In this document: positions 1-12,155 of the stretch, piece by piece
Numbering within the stretch: the first letter of the stretch is position 1
Layout: the number at the start of each line of letters is the position of its first letter
Assembly: GCA_028673005.1 (NCBI GenBank)
Contig: CM054117.1
Span: forward strand, 31,840,561 to 31,904,560
Direction of reading: 5' to 3'
Length of the DNA: 64,000 nt
Source: Tanypteryx hageni
Taxonomy: Eukaryota; Arthropoda; Insecta; Odonata; Petaluridae
The notes under the pieces: generated by a model
The model's input: only the letters and a program-made list of their open reading frames with translations
What the model was told of the DNA's origin: nothing
Database searches by the model: none
Program-made: the position numbers and the translations under genes

Positions 1-792
1 ATGGAACCACTTTGCTAAGCAACTACCCTCGCTAGGGGGTTAATTTTTGTTGTCCCGTCATGCGGTGTTATGGAACTGAAGACTCGGTATTTGTTTTTTG
101 AGGTCGGGGACGCGCATGCATTACTGTCGCGAGTGTTTGGACCAGTAAAAGATGCGAGAAGTCGGAGAAGGCTCCCGAAAGAAACCTTGTGCGTCGCATG
201 ATTGCTCATTCGGAGCAAACGAATGAATTTCACCGCGAGAAATCTCAGTTCTTGCCTGTGGAGCAATGTAAATGTTTTCTTCTTTTACACAAGTTAGCAA
301 TATACCACGACAATTAAGTTTCCTGTATCATCCAGTCTATATCGATAACTCCGGAAAAATAAAATTTTACTAGAAATAAAAGAGCGCCAAATGTTCATAT
401 ATACGTATGTCGACCTTAAATAATAGTTACGACGTGGGTAACATTAGTTATGAAATCTGTCAATTGAATTACAAAGGACATACAACAGCATCTGGAGAGT
501 TATTTCCTTCATTATGACTGCAATTTGCTTTCGCTCGTTTGCCACTGTTGTGGAACATAAAAATTATTAAAACCTACGCAATTGAGAGAAGAAGTATTAA
601 ATTAGGAGATTTTTTGTCCTAAGACAAGTAACCTTCACGACCAGCACATTGACTTGAAAACGTCTTATAAGGTTAATTCAAGCAACGCTTGAATAATGTT
701 TAAGAGCCCCATTATTTTGAAAAAACAATAGCCACTTGAGATAAGCAAGAGCTCTAAGAATTTTACATAATATTCTATTAAGTCCAGGGATC
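1..792. other. Non-coding flank, nothing recognised
   Basis: This is moderately AT-rich sequence. The only frame of note (15-266, minus, 83 residues) has no domain I recognise. I see no RNA gene and no repeat structure. It is the 3'-side flank of the LINE insertion that follows. Confidence 0.5.
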
Positions 793-801
793 ATGGATAT
801 C

Positions 802-3732
802 TTCTTCTTCTTCATCTAAAGGCTAAGCCTTGTCGCTGCAACCATGAACTCCTGTCCTCTGCCATTCTCTTCAACATCTCGTACTTCTCAACTCCCATCA
901 CTGACTCCACGTCATCTAGGTATTTCTTTCTTGGTCTGCCTCTTCCTTTCTTCCCTAAAAGTTTCCCCTCCAAGATGTTCACAATTAATCCATTATGTCT
1001 AATCACATGGCCTAAAAATTTTGCCTTCCTTTCTTCCATTCCTCTGATCAGTTTCCTTTCTTCTTTTACTTCTTCCAAAACTTTAAGGTTTGTCTTTCTC
1101 TCTGTCCAACTTGTCTTTATCAATCTTCTCCATATCCACATTTCTGTCGCTTCCAGACGGGACCTCTCCCTCTTTCCTAACGTCCAACTTTCACTACCAT
1201 AAAGTATGGTACTCCAGACAAAAGCTTTTGCAAAGGATTTCCTTACTTCCAAATTCATGTGACTGCTTGTCAGTAGGCTCCTTTTGCATTGAAAAGCTTG
1301 CTTTGCAAGTGCTATTCTTCTTTTCACTTCCTGTACACATCTATTATCTTCAGTAATTGTACTACCTAGGTAGCAAAACTGCTTCACCTGCTCAATTTCC
1401 TGATTGTCTATTTTGATCTTTGATATTGTCCCTGCATTACTTTTGCCTATAACCATCAATTTGGTTTTCTTGATATTTATCTTTAATTCCCACTGTTTTA
1501 ACGTGTCCGATAATACTTTCAGCATTTTATTCATTTCTCTTTTTGAATCGCTGAATATTACAATGTCATCTGCAAATCTAATGCAGTGTATTCTAACTCC
1601 ATTTATTTTTATGCCTTTTGTCTTTTCCTTCATAACTTCTATACTTTCTTCAATGAACATATTAAACAAATATGGAGATAGCGGACATCCTTGTCTTACT
1701 CCTTTCCTTATCTTTGCTTCACTCTCTAATCCATTTATATTTATTCTTGTAGTTTGATTTTGATAAAGCTTAAAAATTAATCTTCTGTCCCTCCAATCAA
1801 TACCTATTTTTTTCATAGCCTTAAACAACAGTTCCCAATTAACTGTATCAAAGGCCTTCTCCAAATCAATAAACGTTAAATATAATGTCCTGTTCATTTC
1901 TAAACATCTTTCCATTATCACCCTGAGGGCTAATATAGCTTCTCTCGTTCCTCTCCCACTTCTAAATCCAAATTGATCATCACTAATATAATGTTCTATT
2001 TTCCTTTTTATTCTGTTTTTCACGATATAAATTAAAACTTTTGAGGCGTGCGAAAGTAGTGAAATTGTTCTGTAGTTACTGCACTCCACTGCATTCCCCT
2101 TCTTTGGTAAACTTATAGTTTTACTTTTTATAAAGTCATCAGGTAATTTTCCTTTTTCGTAACAATCTTTTATAATTTTAAAGAAATGTTCTTTTGCTTC
2201 CTCCCCTAAGTTCTTCAAAAGTTCTGCAGGTATACCATCAACACCTGTTGCCTTGCCTGAATTAAGATTATTAATAGCTTTATAAAACTCTTCTTTGGTT
2301 ATTGTTGGGCCTAGCTCGTCATTTCTTATTTCCTCTTCATTTTCAATAAATCTACATCCATCTCCAACATCTCTTCCACTATATAATTCTTCTATGTATT
2401 CTTTCCACCGAGCACATACTTTTTCATTTTCCCATAACATATTTCCTTCCTTATCCTTAACTATTGCCGATTTAGTTCTTGGTTTGTACTGGAGAGTTTT
2501 AATTTTGAAGTATGCTTTGTCTTGCCTTCCTCCCTTTGTATCTTCCTCAATTTCCTTCACTATCTCTTTGGTCCATCTCTCTTTTTCTTCTCTGCATTTG
2601 TTAATAATCTCATTCTTAACTTTTTTATAAGTTTCATCATTTCCATTCTTCCTCAACTTGTTCCTTTCTTCAATTAAAATCAGTATCTCCTCAGTCATCC
2701 AAGGTTTTCTAGGCTCCAATTTTCTCTTTCCAATAACTTCCTCTGTAGCTTTAATAACCCCTTTTTTAAATTCCTCCCAACTAAGTTGTCCTTCATAATT
2801 TCTCATCAACTCATTTGTTTTTTCTTGGTAATTCTTAGCCGTTGGTAACTCTTTCAGTCCCTGTAGATGCCAGTTCTTTTTAACTGTTCTCTTTATTTTC
2901 TTAAACCTAATATTGCATTTTGCCATGACTAGCTTGTGGTCACTGTCTACATCTGGACCTGGGTAACTATAACACGATTTTACCTGGTTCTTATATCTTC
3001 TTTTTACTAAAATATAATCTATTTGAAACCTTCTTCTGTCTGGCGCCTCCCATGTGTATCTTCTTCTTTTGGGAACTTCAAAGAAAGTGTTTGATACCAT
3101 CATCTCATTCTGTTCACAAAACTCAATTAATCTTTCTCCCCTTTCATTTGTTTCACCTAAACCAAATTTTCCTACCATTCTACTATTTCGACTAGATCCA
3201 ATCACAGCATTAAAGTCTCCCATTATTATTACATTATCTTTATCTTTTGTCATCTTTATAAGTTCTTCTATTTCTTCATACACCTTTTCTACTTCTCCTT
3301 CTTCTGCACTACTTGTTGGGAAATACGCTTGTATTATCACTGTATCCGTTGGCACGGTGCTCATTCTTACCATCAACAACCTATCATTTATGTGATATGT
3401 ATTGCAAACACTGTTTGCCCATTTCTTACTAATAATGACTGCTATTCCATTCCTTCCTCTCTTTTCACCTCCACTATGAATTATTCTAAATTTATCACTG
3501 TAAAAATCTCCTTTCTCTTGCCACCTTGTTTCACATAAACCTAAGATATCAATCTCATTTTTCTCCATTTCTTTCTTTATTTCTTCTAATTTACCTATTT
3601 TTAGTAATGTTCTGACGTTCCAAGTACCTATTTTGACGTTTTGACAGGGATTTCGTTGGATAACGACCTGAGAAGCCCTGCTACATCCCCTGCCGGATCT
3701 TGGGTTCCGAATACCATGATCAGTATTCTCAT
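802..3732 (-). mobile_element. RTE-type non-LTR retrotransposon (RTE copy 1), near intact, with 9-bp TSD
   Basis: A LINE of about 2.93 kb on the minus strand. The 9-mer atggatatc occurs at 793-801 and again at 3733-3741, exactly flanking the element, and is read as the target-site duplication. The 3' end on the minus strand is a short GAA-type repeat about ten bases after the stop codon. This very short 3' UTR ending in a simple repeat is usual for the RTE clade. The body is one uninterrupted endonuclease plus reverse-transcriptase frame. The undamaged frame and perfect TSD suggest a recent insertion. Clade assignment rests on protein motifs and architecture, not on a search. Confidence 0.88.
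812..3730 (-). CDS. RTE-type endonuclease/reverse transcriptase, 5' end incomplete
   Basis: This encodes the protein that nicks target DNA and copies the element RNA onto it in the nucleus. The first in-frame ATG is at 3568 and gives 918 residues. The same frame stays open upstream to 3730, and that extension contains the conserved N-terminal endonuclease motif GTWNVRTL, so the ATG at 3568 is probably not the true start. No ATG lies in frame before the element end. Numbered from 3568, the AP-type endonuclease shows CETRW near 12-16, GDFNA at 117-121 and SDHKLV at 209-214. The reverse transcriptase shows FIDLEKAFD at 566-574, VRQGCPLSP at 624-632 and the catalytic FADD at 665-668. A basic C-terminal region ends in GLAFR. 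There is no stop or frameshift, so the protein could be active apart from its start. No separate ORF1 is seen, as expected for RTE. Confidence 0.9.
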   Translation of the reverse strand, partial: ENTDHGIRNPRSGRGCSRASQVVIQRNPCQNVKIGTWNVRTLLKIGKLEEIKKEMEKNEIDILGLCETRWQEKGDFYSDKFRIIHSGGEKRGRNGIAVIISKKWANSVCNTYHINDRLLMVRMSTVPTDTVIIQAYFPTSSAEEGEVEKVYEEIEELIKMTKDKDNVIIMGDFNAVIGSSRNSRMVGKFGLGETNERGERLIEFCEQNEMMVSNTFFEVPKRRRYTWEAPDRRRFQIDYILVKRRYKNQVKSCYSYPGPDVDSDHKLVMAKCNIRFKKIKRTVKKNWHLQGLKELPTAKNYQEKTNELMRNYEGQLSWEEFKKGVIKATEEVIGKRKLEPRKPWMTEEILILIEERNKLRKNGNDETYKKVKNEIINKCREEKERWTKEIVKEIEEDTKGGRQDKAYFKIKTLQYKPRTKSAIVKDKEGNMLWENEKVCARWKEYIEELYSGRDVGDGCRFIENEEEIRNDELGPTITKEEFYKAINNLNSGKATGVDGIPAELLKNLGEEAKEHFFKIIKDCYEKGKLPDDFIKSKTISLPKKGNAVECSNYRTISLLSHASKVLIYIVKNRIKRKIEHYISDDQFGFRSGRGTREAILALRVIMERCLEMNRTLYLTFIDLEKAFDTVNWELLFKAMKKIGIDWRDRRLIFKLYQNQTTRININGLESEAKIRKGVRQGCPLSPYLFNMFIEESIEVMKEKTKGIKINGVRIHCIRFADDIVIFSDSKREMNKMLKVLSDTLKQWELKINIKKTKLMVIGKSNAGTISKIKIDNQEIEQVKQFCYLGSTITEDNRCVQEVKRRIALAKQAFQCKRSLLTSSHMNLEVRKSFAKAFVWSTILYGSESWTLGKRERSRLEATEMWIWRRLIKTSWTERKTNLKVLEEVKEERKLIRGMEERKAKFLGHVIRHNGLIVNILEGKLLGKKGRGRPRKKYLDDVESVMGVEKYEMLKRMAEDRSSWLQRQGLAFR

Positions 3733-3741
3733 ATGGATATC

Positions 3742-5160
3742 ATATGAGAATAATGAATGATGTCAAAATAAACAAGAAGTCCAAAACAGGACTAATGCAG
3801 GCTGGTTTCCCATAGTTGATGTCGCGAAGTGATTACTTATATTGACAGGAAATGCTTCAGTATGTGTTAGTCATTCCAAGGATTTCTCATACCATAAATA
3901 CCACTTGTAGTTCATAGTTTATCAACGATAGAGAAAAATTTAAAAACGAATTAATAGAGCATTATCAGGTTTAAAATACTAAAAGCAATGTCAAAATCTC
4001 TTTCTGACATTGTTTCGCATATACTTTTTTAAATCAACGAATTTAAGAAATGTTACTGTTTATACGCTAATATGTATGGATCAACTGTCCTCTTCTGAAG
4101 GGTGGTCGAGCGGAAAAGAAAGTAACCCATTTGTTTACTCGTCTATGCTCAAGCAGAGTTCGGCAATAATCGTCTCCATGGCCACGATCAGATAAAATGC
4201 GATTTAAAACGCAAAAACGCTATTTTTTAGTAGAAATTCAAGAAAATACGATCAATTATCAACATTCGGTAATAAGAATTAAAATTTACAATCCTTTTCC
4301 CTTAGAACAGTTCAAACCTCGCTCCGATATCACAATTTTAGGATATTTTAAAGTATTAAATAAAACATCTTTGCACGATGAATTTGAGACTTCCTATGTA
4401 AAAAAATAGGGAAAAGCGTTCGTGGAATCGAACCCGGAACTTCAATCTTCGTCAAATAAAATATAGCCCGGAGGTGAGCCCTGGCAGAACGTGCCTCATA
4501 CCAAGCTTCATGGAAATCGGTCCATTGGTTCAAAAGTTGTTAGTAGAGGACACACCTGAAAACCTGAAGTCATTGTTTGGAAATGTCCTCATCATAAATA
4601 TTGTGTAAACTATATGAAGTTTGTATGGTACGTCCCCGAATCAATGTGTTAGATTCTAATTGTAGTGTTTCCTCTTATTGCACCAAAATGCAGTCCTTTA
4701 GTGATTTATTTTATTGAATGTATCTTATACTGTATGTTTGATCGGTAAATAGGTATTAAATTATACTAATTTCAAGTTTAGATTAAATGTTTTGGTAAAT
4801 TAACCTTTTATGAATTGTTCGTAAATTTACAGATTTACTTGTAATCTTAGTAGTATTGGGTTATTTCACTTTACTTTACATGAGCTATTTAATCAGATAG
4901 TACAATTGCCATTTTATACACATTCATACCGATACCGATGATGTATTTTCGTAATTATAATTAAATAAATATTTTCTATATAATTTACGAAAAAATAACT
5001 ATAGTTGTGCTATATAATTAATTTTAGTGAATATTAATAGAAATATGACAGTGATTACACGCTTTGCAGCATTAATCAGCTTGAATAAAATTCACGACGG
5101 TGGGCGTAATCTTGTGGAACAGTTTTATGATGAACAAATTAAAGGACAATATTTCAATAG
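3742..5160. other. AT-rich non-coding DNA with a repeat-like segment
   Basis: No gene recognised. Around 4415-4555 there is text resembling dispersed-repeat consensus: a B-box-like stretch read on the minus strand near 4425-4440, then a phrase near 4500-4535 of the kind seen in many arthropod repeats. I could not define its ends. Confidence 0.35.
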
Positions 5161-5226
5161 GACCCAAGTTTCGATGTGATCTATCACCTTCAGGTGAAGA
5201 TGATGCATCACATCGAAACCCGGGCC
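5161..5226. repeat. Perfect-arm palindrome carrying a GAAAC-type hairpin
   Basis: The 13-base arms gtttcgatgtgat (5168-5180) and atcacatcgaaac (5207-5219) are exact inverted copies. Pairing continues imperfectly for about 13 bases outwards on each side. The 26-base interior holds a smaller inverted motif (tcaccttcaggtga). Both strands therefore read CTGAAG followed by a stem and CATCGAAAC, resembling the hairpins found at the ends of some retroelements. It may be a MITE-like or retroelement-terminus relic. Confidence 0.6.
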
Positions 5227-5233
5227 CTGTTGA

Positions 5234-6027
5234 AATTTTAAAAGTTTAAAATACAAAGTTGTCATTTTATTTTTTCATTAACCAACTTGGTTATTAAACT
5301 GGATTCCAAAAACAATTCCCCTTTTCACTAGTAAATAATTCATTCATAATCTTTATATTAAATTGAACCCACCGATATTCGGAAAGATATGGAATTTAAT
5401 TTCGAGCGATCAGTGAAATAGGTGAAATAGTACACTACATTTATATTTATCTCGCTTCTGTTGAATAAATAATAATAAGGCGAATGTTCAAATATAAAAA
5501 CCGTTACGAGATTATTTTATTCGCATAGTTCTTGTTTATTTTGTGATATATTGAGCCTCTCGTGTGTATTAGGTATCCATCGCATCAGAATTCATTATCA
5601 TTTATCGTATTTTTATTAAGCTCGTGTTTTAAAACGCTTAGTTTATGTTTCGTGTACGGCACCGTCTCTTTTACAAAAAAGAGAGAAAATGGAGGAAAAG
5701 GTCGAGGCAAATTTCGCGTCGGATTTTCGGGACTATCATAATAGCCATTTCGGTCGGTAGGCAGCGCTCGCTCTCCCCTTTCATGACAATTGAGAAATGA
5801 ATTGGGCGTTGGTTGCAAAATAACCAAGGAATGTTTTTAAGGGCGTAGCGCAAGAACAGAGAGAGATACAGGGGGGAGGAGAGCGGGAAGCACAGAGGTT
5901 ACTCTTTTGGGACGGTGTAATCTTTTCCGCGACATCGTCCTCGGAGAACTTGATCTCACGAATATTTTTTTTCACGGGCGTGGCGCCCTCTGCTACGCTC
6001 TGCCGAAAAAAGGCGATTCAATTGGAA
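5234..6027. other. Non-coding, nothing recognised
   Basis: AT-rich to 5600, then a purine-richer stretch of mixed composition. Short frames on the minus strand (5585-5975) have no recognisable domain. Confidence 0.4.
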
Positions 6028-6216
6028 TGCAATGAGGGAAAATGTGAGAAGAGAAGAGAGCGAGAGAGAGAGACACGGAAAGAATAGAGAGGGTGGAGGA
6101 ATAGGAATTTTGAGGGAAGGAAGATGGACGGAAAGATGAAGAGGTTGAGAGGATGAGTCGGAAAGGACTGTGTAAGGAGAATCTGAAGAGTAGAATGAAA
6201 AAGAGAGGGAGAAAGA
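6028..6216 (+). repeat. Polypurine (GA-rich) tract
   Basis: About 190 bases made almost wholly of A and G on the plus strand. Overlapping Ser/Phe/Leu-rich frames on the minus strand here are composition artefacts. One of several such tracts in this window. Confidence 0.8.
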
Positions 6217-6349
6217 AGGGCAGGGTCTCTAGAGACAAGGCAAAGATTCGAGATTTTGCAGTATACTGTTGTCTGAGGCAGCAAACTCAAGAATTTTCGT
6301 TTCATTTTTCGATGTTTTCGTTATTACACTCCTGAAAATGAAATGACTC

Positions 6350-9300
6350 TTATCAATGTCTGAACAACCAAGAAAATGTTCACTCAACTAAAGATTGACA
6401 GAGAAACGAATAAAAGCAAAGTCAGGTCCGCATCGCGCTTAGGAGAGAATTATCTCTCAGATCACGGCTGATGTATCAAGTAAGAAGGTAATTAGTGAAA
6501 TAATAATTCTCCGCCGCTCGGATTATGGACAAATACGATTGTAAAATCACACCAAGCGTTCATTGCTCTCCATGCGTCCTCAGAAATTATTCGGAAAGGA
6601 GAAATCCAGGGATTAATGGAGATAGAAGAAACCCGAGACGTTCAATTCAAAAAGACCCTTATTAAGGCACTGCAAGTGGTGACGTGCTAAGAATATGGTC
6701 GGATGGTGCCATAAGTCTCTCAGAAACCAATCTCAATCTTTTTGGAATTTCTCCCATCGCGCACACCAAATAGCACGAGTGGTTGGGAAAGGGTCACAGA
6801 ATTTGTTTCGTCGTACGCTCGATAGTTAAACATTGACACTGCAAGTTATATATTGATGAAAAACCTCATGGCACCGTGTTTGAATGTGTTGTTGAAGGGT
6901 TGAAATCAATCAAGTCTTTCCTAGAATGAAATTCATATTTATAACCGCAGTGGATACATAATTTGATTCCTTTCTGGAGGGTTGAGCAGCATCTGTACCC
7001 CGAGAGAAGGATGAGATTATATCTAACCTCGCCCAAATAGTCGTTTATCTTCAAGCAAGTGAAAGATTTTTCAAGGAGGATATAAGTTAAGAGACTTCAA
7101 ATCCTTTCCCAATCTCAAAAATAAACATTTTCCTAAAGAGAAATTAAAGTTCACAAAGCCGAGAATTGTAGAGTCAATTTTGATGAATTCCACTTATATT
7201 TCGTCAACTTTTAGAAGTAGAGATATCGATTCGCCTTCTCTATAAGCCTACCATAAAACACAAATATGCGTGTGTTCGATTAAAAGTTACTTTGGTACTT
7301 CATTTTATTATTTAGAACGAATGAAGTATTCAAGGGGATCTCATTTGCAGAATTGTTATGAAATTGTATTATACGAGCGTCATCCAACTTCTGATTGAAT
7401 TTCATGTAATCCAGTTATTTATATGGCAGATCATTTGTTAGCAAAAACAAAATACACGTTGCTATTGAGTTATTTACAGAAGAAGTGTTGTAGTCGCTAC
7501 GAAGTACTGTTTTTATGACCAAATGCCTCTATATGATGCCATCCTAATGAAATATATTTGTTTACTCCGGTTGTAGATGCTAAAGTTATTCAGTTTATTT
7601 TTAAAGTACTGCCTATTGCTTTGATTTACACGTATTTCGCGAAGAGTAGAAGCAAAAGAAGGCGATGATTGAGAGGTTGATGGTGATGAAATCACCAAAG
7701 CGTATCCTTTTTTATAAAATAGCCTGCTTTATATTATTCCTATACAAATCAAAAATCCTAGTAGGACTCACATATATTAGCAGACATAATCATATGGATC
7801 TCACAACCACAAGATAATTCCTTTTTTACAAGGGTAAAAAAACACGATTCGATCTTTGAAAATGCGGGATGCATCGTCATTCCGTGACGCATGGAACCCC
7901 GAGCCTATCTACGCGGTGATTTCCAAAACAATCCACGTAGCGTTGAAATGATCTCTCTCCTGCCTTCCAAGACGCCTGTCCTCGGCCCTCGTTAGTGCAT
8001 CCCATACCAAAACGAACGAACATCTAGATTACCTGGAAGTGTACCGTATCCCTTTCTCAACGACTGACTGTTAAAAGCCTCTCGCAAATTGTGAACAACC
8101 GGGTTCGACATATCCTCCCATTCCAGTCCCGTTCCCCACCTCTCTCTTCCCATATCATTCTCCTCGCAGCATCAATACCTCGGCCACGAAGCACATTCCT
8201 TTCTCAGTTTCCCACCTTTTTCAATTCTCGGATTTGCGGGAGTCTCGGGCGGAAATAAAAGACTACAAATTCCGCAGATATTATTTATACCGAATTATGA
8301 AAAAATAGACACACGTTCGTCACATATTTCATTTCACAGCAGACACAAGATTGCCACATTTATTTTTTTTTGCAACTGTAGCATTTCTTAACGTTTAAGA
8401 CCTGAGTTTATCCCCCAAGTAATTAATACTTTATTATAAGAAATACCTACTACTGATTAAATAATAGAACAAATGCCAATAAGACTATCCTTTGCTAGAT
8501 ATTTTATGACTATCATTCACTAATTTAAAAAAAATTGCCAGCTTAAAAGTATTTTACGATATAATAGTGCATTATTAACTGGATATTATATAATTCAGAA
8601 ATATGGAAGAATTATAATGTATGCTCCTACAAAAAACCGCTGATGCCATTTCTATGTTGTATTTCAAAACAATTCTTAATTTGAAAAATATTTAATACGG
8701 AAATGAGATGTAAGATACTTGATTCATATAAGGGCACCTCCCTTTCGCGTATTTAGGTTTCCAAAGAATTTCAGTGAGAGAACGCCAAGGTAACGGGATA
8801 AACCGTAAACTTTATATCCAGAACACCAAGGCTTTACTGTTTATATTTTGGTAATGCCTTCAGACATTATGCGAGGTTTCACAACAGAGTAAATATCCAT
8901 TTGTGATTTATTCACCCTCACATTCCACATTCTTCTGAAAATGATTGCTTCAGTCGGGTTTTCTTAGACGGCCATCCGAACAAATGGTCCGTAAAATTCC
9001 TAAATATATATACCGATACAACAAGATCTGTTTCCTTCGTATGGCCATCTTATTTCTATATATGTATTTAAAATAGATTTCCAACTCACGTGCGGATGTA
9101 TACTTTGAAATAATTATATGTTGCTCAAAGTGTCTGAAACAAAACAAACAACCTGAGAAAAAGGAATCACATATCAACTTAGCAAAAATCTCGGAAGGCT
9201 TTCATTCCCAATATTTTCAGATATGAATCCGGGCATTATGTTCCACGCATCTCCCCTTTCCCACCTGGCGATTGTCGCCCGTCAGAATTTCCCAGAAGGC

Positions 9301-10650
9301 TCCATCAGATGGAGACATATTCGACCGAAACATCATCCTTCCACATTTTCAATCTCTCTTCAAAAGATCGCATTGTGCGGGTCTTTTCTTTTCGTCATTT
9401 ATCGAAACGATCGCTTCGGAGTTCCAGGAATATCGACGCAGAAGGAGATGGGAACGAGAGAACCACACGGAAGAGGACTTTGGATTTTTTTCTCGATCAT
9501 TTTCTACTGTTCTGGATAAGGATATGTTGGAATTCGCCGGATCTGCTTACGATTCTTAAAAAATATCAATTTCTGTAAAGTTCAAATCTCTTTTTTTAAT
9601 TAAGAAAGAAATGTTTCTGTTTCATTGTGCACGCAACAAATAAATTTACGAACAGTTAAATGCAATTCAAGTTCAAATATCTCTTTCGTAAAATAATTCC
9701 AATTATTAATGGTCGAAGAACTTCGTGGCATTAAATGAAGTATCCTGACCGAATGTCTCTCAAATCTCACGAAAATACGGAAAACTAACATATATTGTTA
9801 TTTTTATCAACCAATAATGATTCTAGCATACATTACGTACATACGTAAGTATTTAAATATACAGTTAATGCAACGTTCAAATGAATTTAAAAACGAAATT
9901 CGATTTTGAAGATATCTCTTGAGTTTGAGTAATGCTACCAAAAACACCATCTGGCGTGAAAAACTCAAATTTCTGCAATTTTGCCTCATGTTCCACATGC
10001 TGCATTCATGATAAAATACACCACCGTGTCGTTTTTATTGTACAAACCAGGTAATCTTTCAAGAATTTCATACCTAAGCATGCATGAAAATATGTTATTA
10101 TAGGACGAGATATTGCGTAATACAAGTACCATAAAATCGCACTCGTACTGAAAGTTTTGAGAAAATATTTACGCCAATGAGATGTTTTCGCGTCCCAGAT
10201 GTGAACGACGAAATATTTTTCGGAACGGTGAATTAAAAACGGAAATTGTCGAACATATTAGTAACATAAGGCGTCCCGATTTTAAAAGACCCGTAAATAA
10301 GCGTCTTATTGGCACACTGTATCATCCATCACCATCGGTTAGGGCTATCAACGTCCGAATAGGTGTATCCGACGTAAAAAAACCGTGCCTTTTTCCGAGT
10401 TATCGAGGAGAAAAAAAAAAGAATATCGTTCTCAGGCCATCAACATTAGCTAAGCCATAAATTCAATTTTCCTCCGATTCAAGTGGGAAGAGGGCGCACA
10501 CCCTATTTGGAAGATGGCCCGCCACGCTATTGAATTTCACGAACAGTTTGACAGCCGTGGATGTATTTTTTGTCATCTCCCTCTTCTCCCCCGAGATGGT
10601 TTTGACGACCAATTAGGATCACGGCCTCTTTTTCTCTATCGACGAGAAAA
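6350..10650. other. Long non-coding stretch, no feature recognised
   Basis: About 4.3 kb of mixed AT-rich sequence. The frames near 9223-9578 overlap in all three phases and show no domain. I see no TE termini, RNA gene or splice-supported exon. Confidence 0.4.
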
Positions 10651-10659
10651 GGGTGATAG

Positions 10660-10686
10660 AAAGAAAGGGAGGAGGGGTGGGGGAGG

Positions 10687-10720
<34 letters not shown>

Positions 10721-10722
10721 GG
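10660..10722 (+). repeat. G/A-rich tract with (GT)n(GA)n microsatellite
   Basis: A G-rich purine run passes directly into a short GT repeat and then about ten GA units ending near 10721. It is a compound simple repeat. Confidence 0.85.
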
Positions 10723-11499
10723 ACCGTTCTTGTCCGAAGAACGATGGAGCGATTTCGATCCACCTGTTGGTAGCGATTAGACTCGCAGCAATCTTTTCCC
10801 GATCCGATTAGAAATTCGGTACGCTCAAAAGGGTAAGCGCTCGACATTCAACGATCGCCAATCGAAGAAGTAAAAAAAAACAAAAGACTGCTCGTAAAGG
10901 AGTGAATGGATTCGTGGTCCGAGCCTTTGGGATTTTTTGATTCGTCCCCGTCGTTTCCTCCCGTCGGATCGCTCTCCTGTTTTGTTTTCGGCTGACGAGA
11001 AATGCGAAATCCTTCGAAAAAGATGTTTATTTTTTTACGACGTAGTTTCTCTCGCGGTTTTATTTTTTTAGATACGAAGGGATGAATTTCAACGGAAACA
11101 TTTCTCTTGGTATTTTTGTTCGTATTTAACCTCAGGCACTTACTTGCTGAGAGAGCTGTGTAGAACCTGTTTCATGAAAACAATTTGAAAAACGATCCGC
11201 TAAGAAAAACTATTCCGAAAATATATCGGATTCGATACCTTTTCCCATTCAACTGTTTGTTTCGGATTCAAAATCTGTTACATATTGCTTTATCATAAGA
11301 ATACTTCCCCCCACACTACGTACGGAGAAAGTAAAAAGTGTATTTGTAGCGCATATCGCGTGTTGCAAAAAATATTAACTCTCCTTAATTCATTATGTGA
11401 ATATAGCAACTATAAAATGTTAATATTCTTGGTCACTTGGTCATTACGTCCATAACGCTCAATATCTCAGTTGTTTCTTCAGTCAGTTCAACCAAATTT

Positions 11500-11552
11500 C
11501 CAAAAAGGTCCTTGGTTCGACTCCAGAGGGTGATTACAATTTCCCATATGAT
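11500..11552 (+). repeat. Short dispersed repeat with pol III B-box-like core, copy 1
   Basis: Contains GGTTCGACTCC, a good match to the tRNA internal promoter B box, inside about 53 bases shared with a second copy at 12103-12155. Both read a run of A, then ggtcc, the B box, agagggtgatt, caat and cccata. No convincing A box lies at the right distance, so this is called a tRNA-like or SINE fragment, not a tRNA. Confidence 0.55.
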
Positions 11553-11827
11553 AACACGTAAAAATAAATTATTCGACGTAAAGGCTTTTACTCTTTTGCA
11601 AATTAAAATTATAATAATTCGGACCTGGACCGTTTTAAAGAAAAATAAATAACGTTTCTTTTCCTTACCGTCATATTTTGCCTACGATACAAAATCGATC
11701 AATTTCTACGTTTAAATATTTATTGGAAAAATTTAAACTTTTTACGAAATGTTACCTTGCCATTGTTAAACCTCGAGATTGTATTTATACTATACTCGTA
11801 AAGAAAGCATGCTTTGAATGTTTTAAT

Positions 11828-12010
11828 AGGTGAGAGAAAAGGAGAGAGGATAGAGGGAGACAGAGAAAAAGGTAGAGGGAGAGATAGATAGATAATGTTC
11901 TTTATTAGGGCGAGATTGAGACTAGGAAATATATTTTTCCAGAGAAAGAGGGAGGGGGGGGAGAATGGGAGGGAGGATTGGAGAGAGGAAGAGAGAAAAG
12001 GACGAAGAAT
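11828..12010 (+). repeat. Polypurine (GA-rich) tract
   Basis: GA-rich run with G stretches and two short interruptions. The 108-residue minus-strand frame across it is Ser/Phe/Leu-rich and is rejected as a gene. Confidence 0.75.
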
Positions 12011-12102
12011 GGAATGTGCCTTAAATTTAATACTTAATCCACGCAAGCAAATTTGGTAGTATTGCTACGATCACGTACCAATAGCGAATGACAAAAAGTT
12101 TT

Positions 12103-12155
12103 CAAAAAAGGTCCCGGGTTCGACTCCAGAGGGTGATTTCAATCTCCCATAAGAC
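12103..12155 (+). repeat. Short dispersed repeat with pol III B-box-like core, copy 2
   Basis: Second copy of the repeat at 11500-11552, same orientation and about 600 bases downstream, with the canonical GGTTCGACTCC. About 30 bases later lies a perfect 9-bp hairpin at 12188-12206 (agcccgttt, one loop base, aaacgggct). The phrase caatatct followed by a similar 12-mer occurs before copy 1 and after copy 2, so the two may be permuted pieces of one longer unit. Confidence 0.55.

Noticed and set aside
4090..4170. tRNA gene (ggtggtcgagcgg start)
   Set aside because: There is an A-box-like phrase only. No T arm, anticodon arm or acceptor pairing could be built.
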